DNA of 7,171 nt from Thermoplasmata archaeon (GTDB lineage: Archaea > Thermoplasmatota > Thermoplasmata > Thermoplasmatales > Thermoplasmataceae). The notes under the pieces are model-generated. The model was not told the DNA's origin. It saw nothing but the letters and a program-made list of their open reading frames with translations, and searched no databases. Location: NCBI GenBank assembly GCA_021811635.1, contig JAJZNS010000004.1, forward strand, positions 1 to 7,171, read 5' to 3'. The position numbers and the translations under genes were made by a program. Shown one piece after another: positions 5,153 through 7,171 of the stretch. Positions within the stretch are counted from its first letter, which is position 1; each line of letters begins with the position of its first letter.

Positions 5153-6586
5153 TGAAATTTCCTCTTCCGGATCGGAGATGGTCTTCTTTGCAATGCCCGA
5201 ACTCCTGAGTGCGGAAAGAAGTACAGCTATTGTCAGCATTACAAGAGAGACCAGGAGTGCATTCCTTATTCCATCCATAAACGATGCTGAAATTCCACCA
5301 ATCAGCGATCCACCAGTGCCAAGGAATACCTCAAACACTTCTGCCCTTGGTATCGAAGATGCAGCGACGGAAATCACGAGGACATAACTCGTGAGGGTAC
5401 CTATGTTGGAGAGGGTTCTCAGCACGCCTGAGACCGATCCATAGGACCCGGCACCGGAGGCTGCCATGACCGATCTATTGTTCGAGGGCCAGAACATTGA
5501 TCCGCCAATTCCGGAGATCAGGGAGACGGCGATGATGTAATAGAAGGATGTTGTTGTAGTAAGCAACGAGTACAGAAACACCGCAGCTATCAGGAAGGCT
5601 ATTCCCATTGTCGCAAGCAGCCTGCTGCCGAACCTGTCTGAAAGCGATCCCATTTTCGGCGCAAAAGCGCTGGAAAGAATATACCCGGGTACGAGCAGCA
5701 GAGAAGCGTTGAACGGCGACAGCCCCCTCACGCCCTGTAGGTAAAGTATGAGGAGAAAGACAACTGAAAGGTATCCCACCGCTTGGAAGAAGGAAGCCAT
5801 CAACGGAATAAGCAGAGCCCTTGACCTGAACACCTTAGGATCCATCACCGGGTTATCCTTCCCCCTTTCCAGAAACAGGAACAGCGGAAACAGTGCCACC
5901 CCGGCAAGTATCAGCAACACATTGAAAGGTGTGGTCCCGGTGGAAACAAGCTGGGTTGCACCGTAGGAGGAGATAAGCAGAGACGCTCCAATAAGGATAA
6001 GACCGGAAGCATCGGGCACCTTTCCCTTTTTTCTAACGCCGGAAAAAGTGCCATATCCGAGCCAGATTCCAATAATGCCAATAGGTACATTGATGTAGAA
6101 GATGAACTGCCAGCCGAGGAACGTCGTGAGGACACCGCCAAGCACAATTCCAAGGGTCCCGCCAACATTCCAGCCCATAGTGGTGTATCCGAATGCCTTT
6201 CCGCGCTTCTCGTAGGGGAAGGTATCTGCGATCAGGGCATTCCCGTTAGCCTGCATGAGTGCTGCTCCGAATGCCTGTCCTCCCCTGAAAGCGACAAGCA
6301 TCCATATTGAGCTTGAGGCGCCACAGAAGAATGAACCGATGGTGAATACCACAAACCCGATGGTGAAGACCCTTCCATGTCCGAAGGAGTCACCGACGCT
6401 TCCCAGCTGGGTGGTGAAGATGGCCACCACCATTAGGTAAACAAGCAGAGTCCATATCGCCAGAAGCAGTCCAGCGTGAAGATCCCCAGAGATCGTCGGC
6501 AATGCCAGAAGGACAACTGTGGAATCGACCGCAGACATCAGCGTTCCAAGGGTGACGGTCAGTAGAATCCTGCTAGATTTATCCAT
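5147..6586 (-). CDS. MFS transporter, DHA2 (EmrB/QacA-like, 14 membrane helices)
   Basis: This 479-residue proton-coupled transporter of the cytoplasmic membrane has the length and helix number (about 14) usual for the DHA2 drug:H+ antiporter branch. Visible motifs are AVDSTVVLLALP (19-30, family motif with Asp21), GSVGDSFGHGR (62-72, motif A), Arg101 and Gln104 (motif B), GGTLGIVLGG (142-151, motif C but with Ile where Pro is usual), WQFIFYINVPIG (159-170), and GSLSDRFGSR (313-322), the motif A echo in the second half. Substrates cannot be told; such proteins export drugs, dyes, metabolites or organic acids. The start is ATG 6586 with a TATA box about 30 bases upstream, so the leader is only a few nt. 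It is divergent from the ferritin-like gene and convergent with the protease. Confidence 0.93.
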   Translation of the reverse strand: MDKSSRILLTVTLGTLMSAVDSTVVLLALPTISGDLHAGLLLAIWTLLVYLMVVAIFTTQLGSVGDSFGHGRVFTIGFVVFTIGSFFCGASSSIWMLVAFRGGQAFGAALMQANGNALIADTFPYEKRGKAFGYTTMGWNVGGTLGIVLGGVLTTFLGWQFIFYINVPIGIIGIWLGYGTFSGVRKKGKVPDASGLILIGASLLISSYGATQLVSTGTTPFNVLLILAGVALFPLFLFLERGKDNPVMDPKVFRSRALLIPLMASFFQAVGYLSVVFLLILYLQGVRGLSPFNASLLLVPGYILSSAFAPKMGSLSDRFGSRLLATMGIAFLIAAVFLYSLLTTTTSFYYIIAVSLISGIGGSMFWPSNNRSVMAASGAGSYGSVSGVLRTLSNIGTLTSYVLVISVAASSIPRAEVFEVFLGTGGSLIGGISASFMDGIRNALLVSLVMLTIAVLLSALRSSGIAKKTISDPEEEISS

Positions 6587-6610
6587 TAAGTGAAATCGCT
6601 ATTGGATCAG

Positions 6611-6625
6611 TATAATTATAATTTA
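6611..6625 (-). promoter_or_regulatory. TATA box of the MFS gene
   Basis: AAATTATAATTATA on the - strand contains the perfect palindrome TATAATTATA (6611-6620). Its centre is about 25-32 bases before ATG 6586, predicting a leader of 0-6 nt. No Shine-Dalgarno precedes the ATG, which fits leaderless translation. Confidence 0.55.
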
Positions 6626-6840
6626 CTGGCAGCGTTTCCCTTTTACTGCGCTATTCAGCAGGCGAAGCCCTTTTTCATCATGGTATAGAAAAAGTGTACC
6701 TCTTCTGTCATTTACCCGTTCATAACCAGGGCACGTTGGTTTTTGTCGCATTTTGACATTGCATCATTCAATTGTGAAAATATATGACTCAAAATTCCAT
6801 TTTTTCGCTGTAACGTGATTTCCGGAACACATTTGGCAAA
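6626..6840. other. Divergent intergenic region between MFS and ferritin-like genes
   Basis: I see no gene here. A 7-bp inverted repeat with an 11-base spacer (CTTTTTC 6670-6676, GAAAAAG 6688-6694) could be a binding site or chance in AT-rich DNA. A second TATA-like run, AAAATATATGA (6777-6787), lies on the + strand about 105 bases before the ferritin-like start; it may be an additional promoter. No known metal-regulator operator was recognised. Confidence 0.4.
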
Positions 6841-6843
6841 GGG

Positions 6844-6856
6844 GAAACCTTATAAG
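6844..6856 (+). promoter_or_regulatory. Strong BRE/TATA promoter of the ferritin-like gene
   Basis: GAAAC (BRE-like, 6844-6848) is followed by CTTATAAG (6849-6856), close to the best archaeal BRE/TATA arrangement. The predicted start site is near 6876-6880, giving a leader of about 11-15 nt that includes the Shine-Dalgarno GGTGA at 6881-6885, 5 nt before the ATG. Confidence 0.75.
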
Positions 6857-6890
6857 TCAGTCTATACTGGTAAAATAAAGGGTGAAAAAG

Positions 6891-7171
6891 ATGCCAAGAT
6901 TTGAGGTGGCAGAGGATCTGAGCGACAGGATAAAGGATCTAAGCAGAGCCAGACAGACGCTGATAGAGGAGATGGAAGCGATAATGTTCTATGACGAAAG
7001 GGTAGATGCCTGTACCGACAAGAACCTGAAGGAAATAATGATCCACAACAGGAATGACGAGAAGGAGCATTTCAGCCTCCTGCTGGAATATCTCAGGCGC
7101 AATGATCCTGAACTGGACAGGGAAATGAAGGAAATAATTTTCAGCAAAAAAGAACTCAAGGAACTCGGGGA
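6891..7171 (+). CDS. Encapsulated ferritin-like protein (EncFtn family), 5' part only
   Basis: Ninety-three complete codons are visible and the frame runs off the window. EncFtn is a two-helix ferroxidase that forms a ferritin-like centre between two chains and works inside an encapsulin shell, oxidising Fe(II) for storage. The match is clear: LSRARQTLIEEMEA (17-30), FYDERVDAC (33-41), HNRNDEKEH (52-60) and LLEYLRRNDPELD (64-76). Compared with Rhodospirillum rubrum EncFtn at a constant offset of five, Glu26, Glu27, Glu29, Phe33, Tyr34, Glu57 and His60 correspond to Glu31, Glu32, Glu34, Trp38, Tyr39, Glu62 and His65, so all metal ligands remain and only Trp38 is Phe. The start is supported by GGTGA 5 nt upstream and a strong promoter. 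Beyond the edge the chain could end in a cargo-loading tail or continue into a fused shell domain, as in Pyrococcus furiosus. Confidence 0.9.
   Translation, partial: MPRFEVAEDLSDRIKDLSRARQTLIEEMEAIMFYDERVDACTDKNLKEIMIHNRNDEKEHFSLLLEYLRRNDPELDREMKEIIFSKKELKELG

Overview
The window reads as archaeal chromosome, most likely from the order Thermoplasmatales or a close relative. This is inferred from promoter and gene style, not from a marker gene. TATA-like boxes lie about 23-33 bases before several gene starts. Some genes look leaderless or nearly so, while others carry GGTG(A) or GGAG Shine-Dalgarno sequences. GC content is moderate. The protein set also fits: an archaeal site-2 protease, a fused-subunit CoA transferase and a 14-helix MFS transporter. 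No mobile element, CRISPR array or clear pseudogene was seen.

Layout, left to right: a tRNA-Thr(UGU) gene on the + strand (60-132), with upstream TATA boxes and a downstream T-rich terminator; an apparently empty gap; a 112-residue alpha/beta protein of unknown function on the - strand (502-840); a classical short-chain dehydrogenase/reductase on the - strand (892-1689); a gap of about 410 bases with no convincing gene; a fused alpha/beta family I CoA transferase on the - strand (2104-3723); a divergent intergenic region; a membrane site-2 protease (M50) on the + strand (4079-5152); an MFS exporter on the - strand (5147-6586), whose stop codon shares a palindrome with the protease stop; a divergent promoter region; and the 5' end of a gene on the + strand for an encapsulated-ferritin-like protein (6891 to the window edge).

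The genes do not form one obvious pathway. The dehydrogenase and CoA transferase could both serve acid or CoA-ester metabolism, but they have separate promoters and a long gap between them. Two places deserve most attention. The first is the right edge, where every metal-binding position I know from EncFtn is conserved, so an encapsulin iron-storage compartment (separate shell gene or fused shell domain) is expected just beyond the window. The second is the roughly 200-base stretch before the protease. It has a palindromic promoter, a 55-codon open frame ending in a TGA that is in frame with the protease, and several possible RNA stems.
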